DNA of 64,000 nucleotides from Siderastrea siderea (Eukaryota; Cnidaria; Anthozoa; Scleractinia; Rhizangiidae): NCBI GenBank assembly GCA_964030785.1, contig OZ034969.1, positions 69,208,162 to 69,272,161 of the forward strand, read 5' to 3'. Shown piece by piece: positions 45,481 to 57,900 of this stretch (position 1 is its first letter; each line of letters starts with the position of its first letter). The notes under the pieces were generated by a model. It saw only the letters and a program-made list of their open reading frames with translations, ran no database searches and was not told where the DNA came from. The position numbers and the translations under genes were made by a program.

Positions 45481-46425
45481 TATAATAGATATACACAAGT
45501 GGTGTTGTTGGTCATGTTGTTTTTGTCTTGTAATACATGCGTGAACTCGAGTGTGAAATAAAAAGTGGAGGAAAAATAAATAAAATAAAAAACAAAGAAA
45601 TAAATAAATTAATTAATTAATACATAAATAAATAAATAAAACTAACAAATTTCACTCAGTGTAACAATTAACTGAAAACAAACACAACGATTTTAAAGTA
45701 TACTACTAAAGGGCGTTTATTTGTATGGTCACATAGAAGGATTTCATCCAAGCACGGACTAAAAGACTACCACCCAGGACATAAAGTTTTAAATTCTTGA
45801 CAGCTTGTAGGAGGCTATCCTTCTCCCTACTCAATGTTGAAAACCTTTTGTAGTCTTCTCAACATTGCACAGGGAGAAAGAAGGCGAAAACGGCAAGGTG
45901 TCTCAATATATTTGTCCGGGAAAGGTGAAAGGTCACATACTGCTGTTTAGATTTCTCAAATTTCACTGTTTTAATGTTGGAAATTGAGTGAAATTATTTC
46001 AAGGAAGCATTCTCAAGTTTTTAAAGGTTACAATTTGCCGTTCTTAAAAAGTGATTTTTGCAACCGAACATGAACTTTTTTGGGTATAAATCCACCTCAC
46101 AACGTCCAAATGTTAACAACAACCGGCACTCTCGAACAAAAGCTTTGAAACTGTTGCATCCGCGAGTAAGCCAAAGAGATTTACTAAGGATTAATCAAGT
46201 TGAACTTGATTCGGTATATTCTTTTGCTTTGTAGCATAGTGAGTGTAAGAAGCTTAGCTTACGTTTCGAAGTAAGGAAACATTGGGTGACTGCTTTCTCT
46301 ACTTATAATGCAATTCCTGTCCTTTGATGCCATCTCCCGATAACTTGAACCTCCTATAACTCAAGAACCTTTTTCGATTCTCCTTTAAGGTTCGAGTTAT
46401 GGGGAGTAAGTTGTATCCTTTCTAA

Positions 46426-46746
46426 TAGCCTGCAGTGCAGGCGGTTTTTATCATCATCTTCATCATCATCATCATCATTGTTATTAGTAATTTTTTTGTA
46501 CGGAAACGGCAACCGAAAGCAGCGGTCACGTTTTCATAAGCCGCCTTCTTGGATGCGCAAAGAGTCTACAGAGGGTTGGGAATAGGGAAAAATGGCGCCC
46601 CTCTCCGGCTCCTTCCTCCTTCAACCTATCTCCCTCCCCGTTGGACTCGCCCAAACCCTCTGCCCAATTTGTAATCTAAGATGGCGCCTTTTAACATACG
46701 GAGATATTCAGCGCTCTCGCCCAAGATACGCATGCACTGCAGGCTA
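46426..46746. mobile_element. MITE with TAGCCTGCAGTGCAGGC inverted ends, B' copy
   Basis: Same element as 15206-15531 with a shorter ATC microsatellite. Confidence 0.6.
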
Positions 46747-47234
46747 CCTTTCAAAAGAAACTGTGGTACTGCGTCGATGGGGGAAGGGAACCACAAAAAA
46801 TTTGGATTTAGTAGATGAATTAAAAATCTTTAAACCTCCCGTGCCTGGTTCTCAATGTCTATTCGCTTATAATTATTTTCCTGGTATAAAGGTACAAAGT
46901 GCAGACATTTACAAGAAGCCCATGAGAAGCCCAATGAGGGTGGGTTCATATTTACGACACTTCCAGGCTTAATCGACAGAAGTGTAACCAGTAAAACTAA
47001 ATTTGAGTTTTTCTCAGATTACTAACAAAGACAACTACAATTTAGTGATTGAGAGGTCAATAATGCAAAGGCAGGATAGAAAATAACCGATGGTGTCAGT
47101 GCCAGGGGAAAAAAATGCTTCGAGGACCAAGCAATTGCAAATCTAACCTCAGTGCAACAACAGAACACTGAAAACTGCTTCCAAGCTTTGGGAGAATCAC
47201 ACGGGATAGCACGCTTAACGGAGAAAAAAACTGT

Positions 47235-47240
47235 TTTATT
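47235..47240 (-). promoter_or_regulatory. Polyadenylation signal AATAAA for the B' repeat gene
   Basis: About 150 bases past the stop at 47392, at the same relative place as in B. Confidence 0.6.
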
Positions 47241-47391
47241 ATAACCTTAATTAATGTTTAGTTACAGCCCGAATTAACAACCAACCTTAATTGTTTACCA
47301 TCTCTTTGATGCAATTAATCTTTAAAATCTCTGACTAAGTTCAAACAGTTAAGCCTTAAAGGTTAATTAAAGTGCTGCACTTTTTCCGCAA

Positions 47392-48939
47392 TTATCCTCG
47401 TCGCCTTCCTCGTCGCCATGGAATGCTCGGGCGGAACCTCGGACGAGGAAATCTCGGACGTGGAAATCTCGGACGTGGGAACCTGGGGCGGGGGAACCTT
47501 GGACGGGGAAACCTTGGACGTGGGAACCTGGGACGGGGAAACCTTGGTCGTGGAGGTCGAAACCTTGGGCGAGGGAATCTTGGACGTGGGAACCTTGGGC
47601 GAGGAAATCTTGGACGTGGGAACCTCGGCTGTGGGAACCTTGGGCGAGGGAACCGCGGGCGGAGCCTTCGAAACTTCCTTCTTGGGATTGGATCCTCTTG
47701 TAGGTCTCCGATGCTGCACATGTAGTAAAAAAAGGGCAACACGTTAACTTTAACAGGTATTCTCTCAATAGTTTCTACAGTTGCCTTGTTTATAGGAAAA
47801 TGAAATTATTTCATGATGACCACTGAACGTCCTGGTTCACAGGAGTGATACCAAATGACACAATCCCTGGTGCGTTCTCTCTGTTCTCATCGCCTGTCAC
47901 CGAGAAAATACCTATTTGGAATAACAGCTTTTCAATGGGTTGCATTGTCGCTTTACTAACTAAAGGTTTAGCCATTATAATGATGAATGGGAGATTGAGG
48001 ATAGAGAAGTTTTCATTCATGTCAATGGCGCCTTACACATATACAAAATCAAGCCACTGCCAGCTAGATCCGTAGTGGGAAAATATTTGGTCCAATTTTA
48101 ATGATTTCTGACCTTAGCCAAATGCGTGGTTCATGCTGAGACTAACAATTTCCGAGAAAGCTAGCCCTTTGAAGCTCTTATTATTATGGCTTTTACACGC
48201 ATTTATCGATAGCATCGTCAGACATCTGTATTGGCAACCACCAGTGCATCTATATTACTAGCTCACCACTTTTAAGCTCAAATGCACCTCGATGCAATTT
48301 TGTTCTTAGCAATTCCGTTAAATCACCGACAAGTATTAGGAGACTCACCTAAGTTCAGTTTTTGTACAGCAAAAAGGTTTGATTTCATAACTGGTATAAT
48401 GAAAACAAAAATTGCTTATAACAGCAGGTTTTCCAAAAAAAGTATTTTTACCTTGCCGGCTCCTCTATCCCATCAACATCATTGAAGTCTTCTTCATCGT
48501 CTTCGTCGTCTACTTCGTCCTCAACATCGTTTTTCTTAGGGACCTCGTTCTCTTTAAGATCAACTTCAAACCCACCGTCACTGGAAACGACCCTCTCCTC
48601 TTTCATGCCAGAGTCGTAGCTTTTCTCGTCATCTACCGGGTTAACAGCTGTTTCATCTGGTTCATCTACCTCGTCTTCAATGTCGTTGTCTTCTTTATCA
48701 GCGCCTCCTACATCCTTTTCTTCGGCAACATCGGTTTTATCATTGGCATCGTTGTTGTTCAGGACAACTTCAGATCCATCATCGCTCAACCTCTCCTTCT
48801 TGGCACCATAATCGTTGCTTTGCTCGTCATTTACCGTGTTAACAGCTGTTTCAACTGGTTCTTCTGATACAACTTTCGGTAGTAGAATGCCAAGGGAATA
48901 GCTCAACGCGAAAATCAGAACAAGGGCACGTGTCTTCAT
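47392..48939 (-). CDS. Arg-Pro-Phe repeat secreted precursor, intact (unit B')
   Basis: Predicted 269 residues from two exons. Exon 1 (48452-48939) encodes a signal peptide of about 25 residues ([20 protein letters not shown]), then an Asp/Glu-rich propeptide with about 54 acidic and 12 basic residues. The donor is CAAG|GTAAAA, phase 2. Exon 2 (47392-47713) follows a pyrimidine-rich acceptor. It encodes [18 protein letters not shown], then about 15 R-P-R-F-P units (two end RPRF-RP) and a basic end WRRGRRRG: about 40 Arg, 1 Lys, 3 acidic. Pro-region and repeat charges nearly cancel (-42, +38). The dibasic PRRK/FRR sites could free the repeat part. The layout is that of antimicrobial peptide precursors, and the composition recalls mammalian PR-39/Bac5. 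A matrix or structural role is also possible. Confidence 0.82.
47714..48451 (-). other. Intron of the B' repeat gene
   Basis: 738-bp GT-AG phase 2 intron, nearly identical to the B intron; no other gene seen. Confidence 0.7.
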
Positions 48940-49017
48940 GATTTCATTTTCGGATTGCAGGCTCTCAAACTAAACAGCAGAAGAGAGCTGCTAGTCTGAC
49001 CGTTTTTCCTTTTTTCA

Positions 49018-49028
49018 CCTTATTTAAA
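49018..49028 (-). promoter_or_regulatory. TATA-like box for the B' repeat gene
   Basis: TTTAAATAAGG, unchanged from unit B. Confidence 0.45.
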
Positions 49029-49396
49029 GCTGTTAGCGACCCATATATTGCTGTTCCACTGTGCTAAGCCAATGTCTCACGTGGAAGTTGAGTTTCAATG
49101 CTTGCACTAAATTCTCTTGCCTTTTGAATCTGATATACATGACAAATATAACCGAGCTATAATTCTGCCTTCTATTTTTACCTTCTATTTTGGTGCAGTT
49201 TATTATTTTTAATTGTTTCTTGATTTGCGATAAAGGCTTTGAGTCTAAAATGATCCTAAGATAAATAGAAACATCAAATAACAAAAAATATTCAACTTGG
49301 TCACAGATAGTGATTCATTCGAAACAGTCAGAAAATAAAATGACCGGAGATATTGCTGAAAAGCCAAAGATGAAGTTGCTTCTAAATGTGAGTTTT

Positions 49397-49397
<1 letters not shown>

Positions 49398-49428
<31 letters not shown>
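49398..49428. repeat. GT dinucleotide tract, unit B'
   Basis: About fifteen TG repeats; the B copy (about 19952-19973) is almost lost. Confidence 0.9.
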
Positions 49429-49430
<2 letters not shown>

Positions 49431-51412
49431 TATATGTTAATTGAGTTGCGCATTTATCGAGTTATCGATAAATCGAGTTGAGCATGCAACACCTGAAAAT
49501 GCCTTGAAACTGCTTTGTGAGGACCCCTTTTTGAATGGAATTTTAGGCCGGCAATATAACTATTGTGATTATATTGCGCTAGTCACAAATGCGGGTCCGC
49601 AATTGCCATCTTCTCTTATCAGGTGCTAGATATATATATGGAGATTTGTATGTTTTGAGAATTTACACACCTTAAAAGTTTGCACAATTTGGCTATGTTT
49701 TCTGTAAGATTACGGCCCCGTCTACACGTATCCCTTTTCAATCGTCTCTCTTTTTTAAGACTCAATTTATTTCGGTTTGGTCTCCCACGTATACAAACGA
49801 AAACAATTGAAAACGCTTCAAACACGAAGTTTTTTAAAAGCCATGCCCAAAGTGGGAAAAGAAAGGCGACAAAATGGAACAAAAATGAAGATTTCTTTCA
49901 CACCGTTATGCATTCCATCCACGGGTCGTTTTAAGGGGACAGAAGATGTTCAAAAACCGGACCGTTTTCAATCGTTTACGCGAGGACGCTGTTAACTCGC
50001 TCCGAAAAATAACCTTTTGAAATAAAAACGAATAAAGAAAAAAATTTGTGCACTGGGCCTGTCCCTTCAAAAACTCTTTGCTGGAATTGACTCGGGTTTT
50101 CCTGACTGAAAAGGCAACTAACGTTTGATTAACAGTTAAAGGCTTGCTAAATGCTCCCTAAGAGTTTAAGTATCAGTTGCCAAAAAATAAAAATAAAAAA
50201 AACCCACATACTTTCAGTAGCCATTGGCTTCGACTAAATGTTCCAGAAATTTTGGTGAAGCTAGCAGACCAGAATCTGTCATTTTGCGTCTGCTTTATTT
50301 TGCGTACCAAATGAAATTATTCGTTTCAAGTATCAATATCGGAAAGTAAGATATCAAGCAAAATATCAAAGTTGGTACTGCTTTTATCTGTACTGCCTTA
50401 AACGCCTTGAAACAATAACTAAGGGGAGAATGATACGTTCTTTTACAATCGGCTTTAGGGTTAGAGGCATTTTTTCACTCGAAGATTCGCCATTTTTACG
50501 AGCCACAAACGCAAAACTTGAAATTGTTGGCGCAACGTTTTCCAGTTGTAATCTGTTATCATCCTGGCCATCCGTGGGCAAAGCCACGTATTAATAGTTT
50601 TACAGCACTAGCGGTCTTTAAACAAAACTGGACCATTATGTTAAGGTTTTCATCGAAGCAAATAAGACTTTTGGCTTAAGAAATCTTTGCTAAAAATAGC
50701 TGTTATAGTTCCCTCAAACCAACTGAGAAATCTCTTTATTATGTATTTTGGTTCGATGTTTTTTTTTCCATTTCCTTGTCAAAAAGTAAAAGAACATTGT
50801 TTTAAATAATGAAGCTTTAAAATTGATATCCAATATACCTTCGCTTAAACTTTCTTAATTATTCTTTGTCTGTTTTAGTCTTTGTATTTTTTAAGTCCTA
50901 TCAATAGTTATGAGAAGGCTAATAAAAACTGTTTCAGAGCTATATTAATTCTCTCTCACCTTGCTTTCAAGATGTCTCAGGTTCTGAAACAAACTGATTT
51001 CCAATATCGGCCATAGTAAATTTGTCTATTATTTCCTCTTGATCTTGGCTAAATATATTTCTCGGGATACAACTTCAGGTTTTTATTTTTGTGAAAACCA
51101 ATTTTAGGAAACTGTGCCTTTCTAGCACTCTCTATAAAATGAGTTGTTTCGGAAATTTCCGCTCGCAAATATTTCCTCCTTAAAAAACGGACATCGTGAA
51201 GAATCCGTTTTGGTTAGTCCCACCATGTTCAGCTTTGTTTTGTTGATTATCATTATTTAAATCAGCTATAAGTGCTGCATGGTAACCAAGTTATTTTGCA
51301 GTGTTGTTGTAAAAATACCGCCATGGTGCTTAGTCTCCGTACAAACCAGCAGCCTTTAGAAACAGCTTCGCTTTTTTTCCACTAATCTTTTCCAAATAAC
51401 GTAAGGTGTTCG

Positions 51413-51520
51413 TAGCCTGCTTGCAGACGTCTCCTATTTCCTTTGCTCCACGTGCAAAGGAAATAGCAAAGGAGTCCACGTGCAAAGGAGTCAGTAGAGG
51501 AGACGTCTGCACGCAGGCTA
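51413..51520. mobile_element. Fold-back MITE, unit C' copy
   Basis: TAGCCTGC hairpin with an internal CACGTGCAAAGGA direct duplication not found in C. Confidence 0.7.
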
Positions 51521-51818
51521 TAGCTGATCGTGAATAACGTAAACTTACAGCTCGACCAATGTAGGATTTTTGAGAATGTTTCAAAAGGCAAAATTTGCCC
51601 TGTACAGGTAAAGATACTAGACCACGACTACATAATTTATGTTGGAATGACGTACAATATTACAAAAAAGACCAAAAATAAATATGTATATAAAGAAAGT
51701 AAAAATGAGTATTACATTTCATCACGTTTGTTTATACGAGGAGGTTCTAAGGGTTTGGCTTTATCTATAGGATATGACTCCTTGGCTTTACGTAATGCGT
51801 ACTACCATGAAGATTTAA

Positions 51819-52025
51819 CCCTTTAAGCCCCAATAGTGACAAGCATCTAATTTCTCCTCACAGTATTAGTACTTGAACAAACATGCAGCTCGTGAGAATA
51901 AAGGAAATGATCACCAATGATCAAATGTCTTGATTTTTTAAATCAAATTCTCCCAACTAGTAACATAAGAAATGCAAGGAGAATAGCGGTGAGAATATGG
52001 ATGTTAATATTGGGTTCTTTAAGGG
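51819..52025. mobile_element. TTAA-flanked MITE (unit C')
   Basis: 207 bp, same site and nearly same sequence as the C copy, flanked by TTAA. Confidence 0.8.
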
Positions 52026-53840
52026 TTAATTATCTCAAGAGGTGTAAGTAAAATTATCTGTGTTAACATGACAAGGTTTAGAAAAAAATCCTCCGAAAGA
52101 GTAGTAGGTTTTGATTTAAGGTTGGGTTTGTCAAATGAGCCTCGGTATCCGTGGAAACGCTCTTTGAGTGGTCGTTTAGTTTCACCTATGTATTGTCAGT
52201 ACGATGTAAATTAGATTTTTACTGCATGTTTTAAGTTGTGCGTAACGAGATTGAACGAGTTTGGAAACGAAAAGCGTATTGTTGAAGGCGGCTGTTAATT
52301 ATAGTAGCACTATCCTGTCGGCAGCGGAAAGAGCAAAGTGACAGGTTTTTCATACATAAAAGTGTGAAAATTTAAATGGATATAAGGTAGCGAAAGTGAG
52401 GACCACATTTGTAAGCAACGACTGTGGGATTAAAACATATCCCCGGAACGGGTGGAAGAATTTAGAATGTGATTTTAAAACATGTTTATGAAAGATTTTA
52501 GAAATGTAGAATGTAGAATGTTTATGTATTGTTTTAGAAGTGCAGGGTTGTACGTAATAACAAGTAGAATCTTTGCGTTTTATAGTTTGAAATAATCCGT
52601 TTCGAGAAACATCAGCAGGGCGTAAAAAATTGTTCGTTAGGGAAGCTACCATTTACACGATTGTAGGGTGCCTTAGGAGATGTTTGTAACTTCATTAACT
52701 CATTAATTAACGATGAATGGAGCTAAACTGAAAGGAATGACTTTTCTAGCACAAAGAGGGTGGCAGGAGGAGGTTGAGGAAGTGTTAACATTTATTTGTT
52801 TGTTTCATTTGGTGTAAAAGACAGTCTTTTTCAATAATGCCGACATGTAAAGATACGGTAACGTCAAGAAAGGAATGAGTGAGAACTGATAAACTTAATC
52901 GTGGCATGAATAATTATTATTGAGCTAGTTGATAAATATTTTCAGCTGATCGAGATTATGAGAATATCATGATGTCATAGATGCTTCAAAAATGCCGAGG
53001 AAAAGATTTGCAAAAGAAGGGTTATCTTAGTTGCACGGTTGTACTGCGCCGTAGATCTGTAGCTGTTGTTAAGTTGTTCTTGGTAAGGGTCATTATGCGT
53101 ATTTATTCCCTTTTTTTTTTAGTAGGAGACGACAGGTACCAAAAACCTTCCTTCTAAGGGATATAAGTGCATAACAAGTATGACAATGTTCGGTAGTTTG
53201 GTTAGTTTTGGTTAGTTGAGCACTAAAAAAGGTTGTATGTGTTCACAATGAAGGAAGTTGAATAACAAAATAAATGTGTGAATCACGAAATAAAGGGGTT
53301 AAACATCACTTCAGGTTAAGAAAAAAGGTCTTAAAAATTTAAAATTAATCAACATTTTCCATAATGAAGATCAGCATTACAGTGTGATGATCGAAAAGGT
53401 TTCTGTTTTCAGTAATTTAAAATCTTGGAGGACATTCTTATCTTGCTTTTCAACCATTTTGTTCCGCGAATGACTTTTAATTAATCATCAGTTTGTTAAC
53501 TTAAACGTTTCTGTTTTCAGTAATTTTAAATTTTGGAGGACATTTTTGCCTTGCTTTTTAACCATTTTGTTCCGCGAATGACTCTATTAATTAAGTCCAA
53601 GACTTGCTACACTATTGAGAATATTGACGATGATGATCCCGTTTAATAAATAAATGAATAAATAAAGAAAATTCTACTGCAGACAGCTTTTGTGTATCAC
53701 CCGCGTCAATGAGGATTATGTACGCCAACTGTTTTCAGAATTAAATGGGAAGAAAATGTCCGAGGGTATCCCTAATAACCTAATAAAGATCGCAAGTGAT
53801 GAGATCCAGGCAATATCTCAGTTTACCCTACAAAAGCATG

Positions 53841-54107
53841 TTAAGGATTGATCAGGCTGGTAATTTGACATATTTTTTTTTGAAAGAGAAACATTTGTTC
53901 AATCTTCCTGAAACTTGGCAAGTAGTTTAGTATCGTTATTATATAGCATTGGGGGTCGCCTTCGTTTAATTCTTCTTCCAACTTCCCATCACTGGAATCG
54001 ATCGTCTCTCGCTCGGCAGCTGTTTCAACTGGTTCTTCTGATACAGCACTCTGCACCAGAATGCCAAGCGAGCAGCTCACCAGTGCTATCAGAACAAGCG
54101 CCTTCAT
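53841..54107 (-). CDS. Short secreted acidic/basic peptide precursor (unit C')
   Basis: Encodes the same 88 residues as the C copy, although flanking DNA has acquired substitutions between the two. That is mild support for coding function. The leader (CTGCTGTTCAGTATGAGAGCC) adds an in-frame upstream ATG that A and A' lack, so the inner ATG at 54107 is preferred. Signal peptide residues 1-22, acidic segment 24-51, basic tail 60-88 with one Cys pair member at 54 and another at 80. Confidence 0.6.
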   Translation of the reverse strand: MKALVLIALVSCSLGILVQSAVSEEPVETAAERETIDSSDGKLEEELNEGDPQCYIITILNYLPSFRKIEQMFLFQKKICQITSLINP

Positions 54108-56032
54108 GACTGTATCTACGCTGGCTCTCATACTGAACAGCAGAACAGAGAGTCTATTCTGAGAGTTTTTCTTTTCTTTTCTATAATAATAAAACCTTTA
54201 TTTTATCACGGTAAAAATTACATTCAGCTGGGCTGCTTTTTAAGTGGCCGTGAGTAAAAATACAAAATACAAAATACAAAATGCAAAATGCAAACGTGAT
54301 ATCAACGGTTATGTTGCTAGCTTATTGTACGAAGTCCAATGTCCAAGTGGGAGTTGGAGAGCGTCCTTCATGCAAGGCCTATTTTAATTCACCTACAAAA
54401 TCTAACATACTAGGGAGATATTGCTCTGCTATACTTTTGAATCACTTTGACTGAGTGCCATCTTAGAAATGCTAACAAACTCACTCTACGGTGAAAATAA
54501 ACACCAAATACTGAACAAAAGTTATGTATAGCCTGTTCCGGGATTCTCGTAAATGGTCAGAAAATGGTCAGAGCGATCAAGGATAACGTCAAAAAGTTCT
54601 TACATTGTTAGGTTCAGAAATGAAAGCATTCAAAGTGGATGGTAGATGACTTTAATTTTAAAGCGTTTTATAATGCTACTTTCATGTTGCATTCTTGTTG
54701 CTTATTAAATCGACACTCCGTGACATAACTAATCAAAATAAGCATTTTTAGCATCGCTCTTATTTTGACGAGACACTTGTAACTTATTTAATGCTGTGGC
54801 ATTGAGATCACGTGGGTGGCTGGTTTCATAACAAATAAAAGAAAGTGGTTATGGTGGTTATTAGCGTGGATCGAGAATTGTCATCTTCCTCCAAGAAGCA
54901 CTCCAAAAATTTAGAGGCATTTTTTGAGAATCTACATAACTCATGGAAAAATTGAACTATATTTCTATCCTTTTGGCAACTGGTTTTTAGCCTCAACCCT
55001 CAACAGTTCCATGAGTTCAAAGACAACTGGGGACATAATGAACCCCCAGATAAATGTTCTTGTAGTCTGCTCTATGTATGCTTGACGTTAATTTTGATAA
55101 AGAGCGCTTACATATATGCGGACCCTGAAATCGATCTAAACTGCGATTTTGTTGAACTTCATGTACACTTCTTTCAATATCTTGCACCTAAGTTTTTTTT
55201 CGATCGACAACTAATGACTTGCCTAGTGTTATCGTATAATCCTAATTTTTTTGCTAGCGACCAACGAAAAGACAAAAGGTAAAGCGTGCCAAAGAACATT
55301 TTCCCAAACCCATCAGAATCCGCGCAATATCAGTACAGTGCTTGACTGAACAGTATCAATCAAAACACCTATTTTTAACTGTATGGCACTTTGGAAAACT
55401 GAAAATAATGTCCTTTCGAAGATATTTGCTTGCTTGCAGCTTCTCTCACGAACTGAGAGTGTATGACGATGAAAAGAAACAGTTCATGCTTTAAAAACTT
55501 GAAGGGAAGATAATGGTGGACCTGGAAATAGGAAGAACCTTTTTGACTCCCAAGGATGCCCCCCTCCCCATCCCCCTAAAAAAAGACTAACAAAATTTAT
55601 TCAGTGTAAAAATAAATGGAGTACAAACATTGCGATCGTAAATTACGGCTCAAGAGCATTTTTTTAAATGGTCACACAGTCATGAAAGGGTAGAACCACA
55701 TGACTATATCGAGGAAAGCTTTGGCTGTGGAAGTGAAAGGATTGAACATAAGTTCTTTGCCCTTTATTGTGCATACCTGTACTTTGTGTTTGAAAAATTT
55801 TTGGTAGATCTGAACTGAAACTTATCAATGTCAGAAACATGAGCAGATTGACGTCAATGTGCAGAGTTTTTTCATGAAAATGTTACTGCGAGAAAATGAC
55901 CGTGAAAAGTCTCAAAATAAGTCAAACTTCTAAAAGCACTGATATATAGATTTAGCCCAGCCTAAAAGCGGAGCTCCACATCTTTTTGTTGGTACTCATT
56001 GATTTCTGAAAATACTCTCATTGAAGTCGTTA

Positions 56033-56154
56033 AAAAATAAAATAAGATAAAATAAAATAAAATAAATCATTTTCCTCTCTGAGAATCGAACCCCGTACCC
56101 TTCGCGAAGGAGCTACATGCGATATGTCCGTTGGGCTGAGCTTACACGTCGACC
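56033..56154 (-). pseudogene. tRNA-like sequence with TTTTA tail, unit C'
   Basis: Pentamer tract at 56033-56066, then tRNA-like remnants at about 56071-56154 with B box GGTTCGATTC intact. Confidence 0.5.
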
Positions 56155-56319
56155 AAAGTCCACGTTAATTTTAATACTTATACGAATGTTTATTCAGCGC
56201 ACTCGATCAAGATAAACCTGCGGGTGTTTTTCCTGAGAAAATGTGTTCGGACCGCCGAAAAAAACTATGGTTGTGGACAGAAAAAAACAGAAGGCACTGG
56301 CTCTGCGACATTTGGCGTC

Positions 56320-56510
56320 GGGACAAGAGTTCAAAACTGATGGTTGAATACGCTGATGATCTCACTGTGTTTATGTCTAATATCTAACGTGCGCAACTTA
56401 TTTTCCAACTGCTTGAGCAATTCAGGTCTTGCTCTGGCCTGAAGGTTATTTACACTAAAACCGAAGCCATGTGCGCAGCGACACCTCTGGGGATAGTTTT
56501 TACCGTAATG
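56320..56510 (+). pseudogene. Reverse transcriptase fragment, unit C'
   Basis: E-Y-A-D-D box, then the same in-frame stop as in C (AATATCTAACGTGC), so the lesion predates the block duplication. Confidence 0.65.
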
Positions 56511-56698
56511 TAAATGACCAATTACAAATTAACTCTCTTTCTCACAAATGTCAATGAAATAAAACTACAACAGTCAAGTGAGTCTGATCCTAAGATAAAA
56601 ATAAACATCAAATAATGAAAGCTATGCAACCTGATCACTGATAGTGATTCATTTGAAATATTTAGAAAATTGAAGTTGCTTCTAAATGTGAGTTTTTG

Positions 56699-56705
56699 CG
56701 TGCGT

Positions 56706-56739
<34 letters not shown>

Positions 56740-56744
56740 TTGTG
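56699..56744. repeat. GT dinucleotide tract, unit C'
   Basis: Interrupted by TTTG at both ends. Confidence 0.9.
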
Positions 56745-57534
56745 CTCATATGTTAAATGCGAGTTAATGCTTCCTGACTTGAACTTTATCGAGTCGATAT
56801 GTTTTATTGCAGGCTGGGAAATACGACTGACTGGGAATGTCTCATGACCGTCATGACGGGAAACAAAAAATGATAACTTTTTTTGCCGTCAACCCAGAGC
56901 ATACAACGCCTGAAAATGCCTTGAAACTGCGTTGTCAAGGGCCCCTTCTTGAATGGAATTTTAGGCCGGCAATATAATTATTGTGATTATATTGCGCTGG
57001 ACACAAATTCGGGTCAGGAATTGCCATCGTCTCTTTTCAGGTGCTAGATATGTATACGGAGATTTGTATGTTTTGAGAATTTACACACCTTACGAAAAGT
57101 TTGCACAGTTTACACGACTACACGTATCCCTTTTCAATGTCTCTCGTATAAAAACGAAAAAATTGAAAACACTCCAAACACGAAGTTTTTTAAAAGCCAT
57201 ATCCAAAGTGGGAAGAGAAAAACGACAAAATGGAACAAAAATGAAGATTTCTTTAACACGGTTTTGCGTTCCGTCCACTTGTCGTTTTAAAGGGACAGAA
57301 GATGTTCAAAACCGGATCGGTTTCAATCGTTTACGTGGGGACGCTGTTAACTCGCTCCGAAAATAACCTTTTTTAAACGAAAGCGAATAAAGGAAATACT
57401 TGTACACTCAGGGCCTGTCCATTCAAAACTCGTTGTTGGAATTGACTCGGGTTTTCATGACGGAAAAGGCAACTTACGTTTGATTAACAGTTTAAGGCTT
57501 GCTAAATGCTCCCTAAGGGTTTAAAGGGGCAGTA

Positions 57535-57900
57535 TCACGAGGATTTTGCTCGCGTTTGACCCCACTGAAAAGCCGATAGTCACATTAACATATACATGCT
57601 AATGCAGATTTCAGACACCATACTAATTCAGTGAAGCTATTACTAAGTGTCTTTGGCCACGGATGGCCAAGATGGAAATGGATTACAATTTGAAAACGTC
57701 TGGCGAACGTTTTCAAATTCTGTGCTTGTATCTTGAAAAAATCATCGAAAACTTATTATGGTTTGCTCTCCTTGCAAAAAGTCACTCGATATCTTCCTCT
57801 TGATGTTCCAGGAACATTTTGTGTGTGAGTGAAGGCATTTAATCTCAATTTCAGCGAAGTTTTGACGAAAAACGAGGAAAATCACCGTGACACTGCCCCT
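57535..57900. mobile_element. MITE with AGGGGCAGTRTCACG ends, TTAA target
   Basis: Left end AGGGGCAGTATCACGAGGAT; right end CACCGTGACACTGCCCCT, its imperfect complement. TTAA at 57531-57534 and 57901-57904. The other units read GGGTTTAAGTAT here. 366 bp, no coding capacity. Confidence 0.85.

Larger units (their letters stand above)
35557..49742. repeat. Tandem repeat unit B'
   Basis: Copy of unit B at an offset of about 26.6-31.2 kb. It differs by the 4.7 kb palindromic insertion (39911-44614), the missing 1.78 kb (matching B 15829-17609), loss of the 158-bp duplication and small deletions. Gene-poor stretches (35557-38530, 45480-47390) are as in B. Confidence 0.9.
49743..57138. repeat. Tandem repeat unit C'
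   Basis: Copy of C without the 750-bp insertion and with a shorter GT tract. Stretches 49743-51412, 52030-53840 and 54200-56030 hold no supported gene. Confidence 0.9.
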
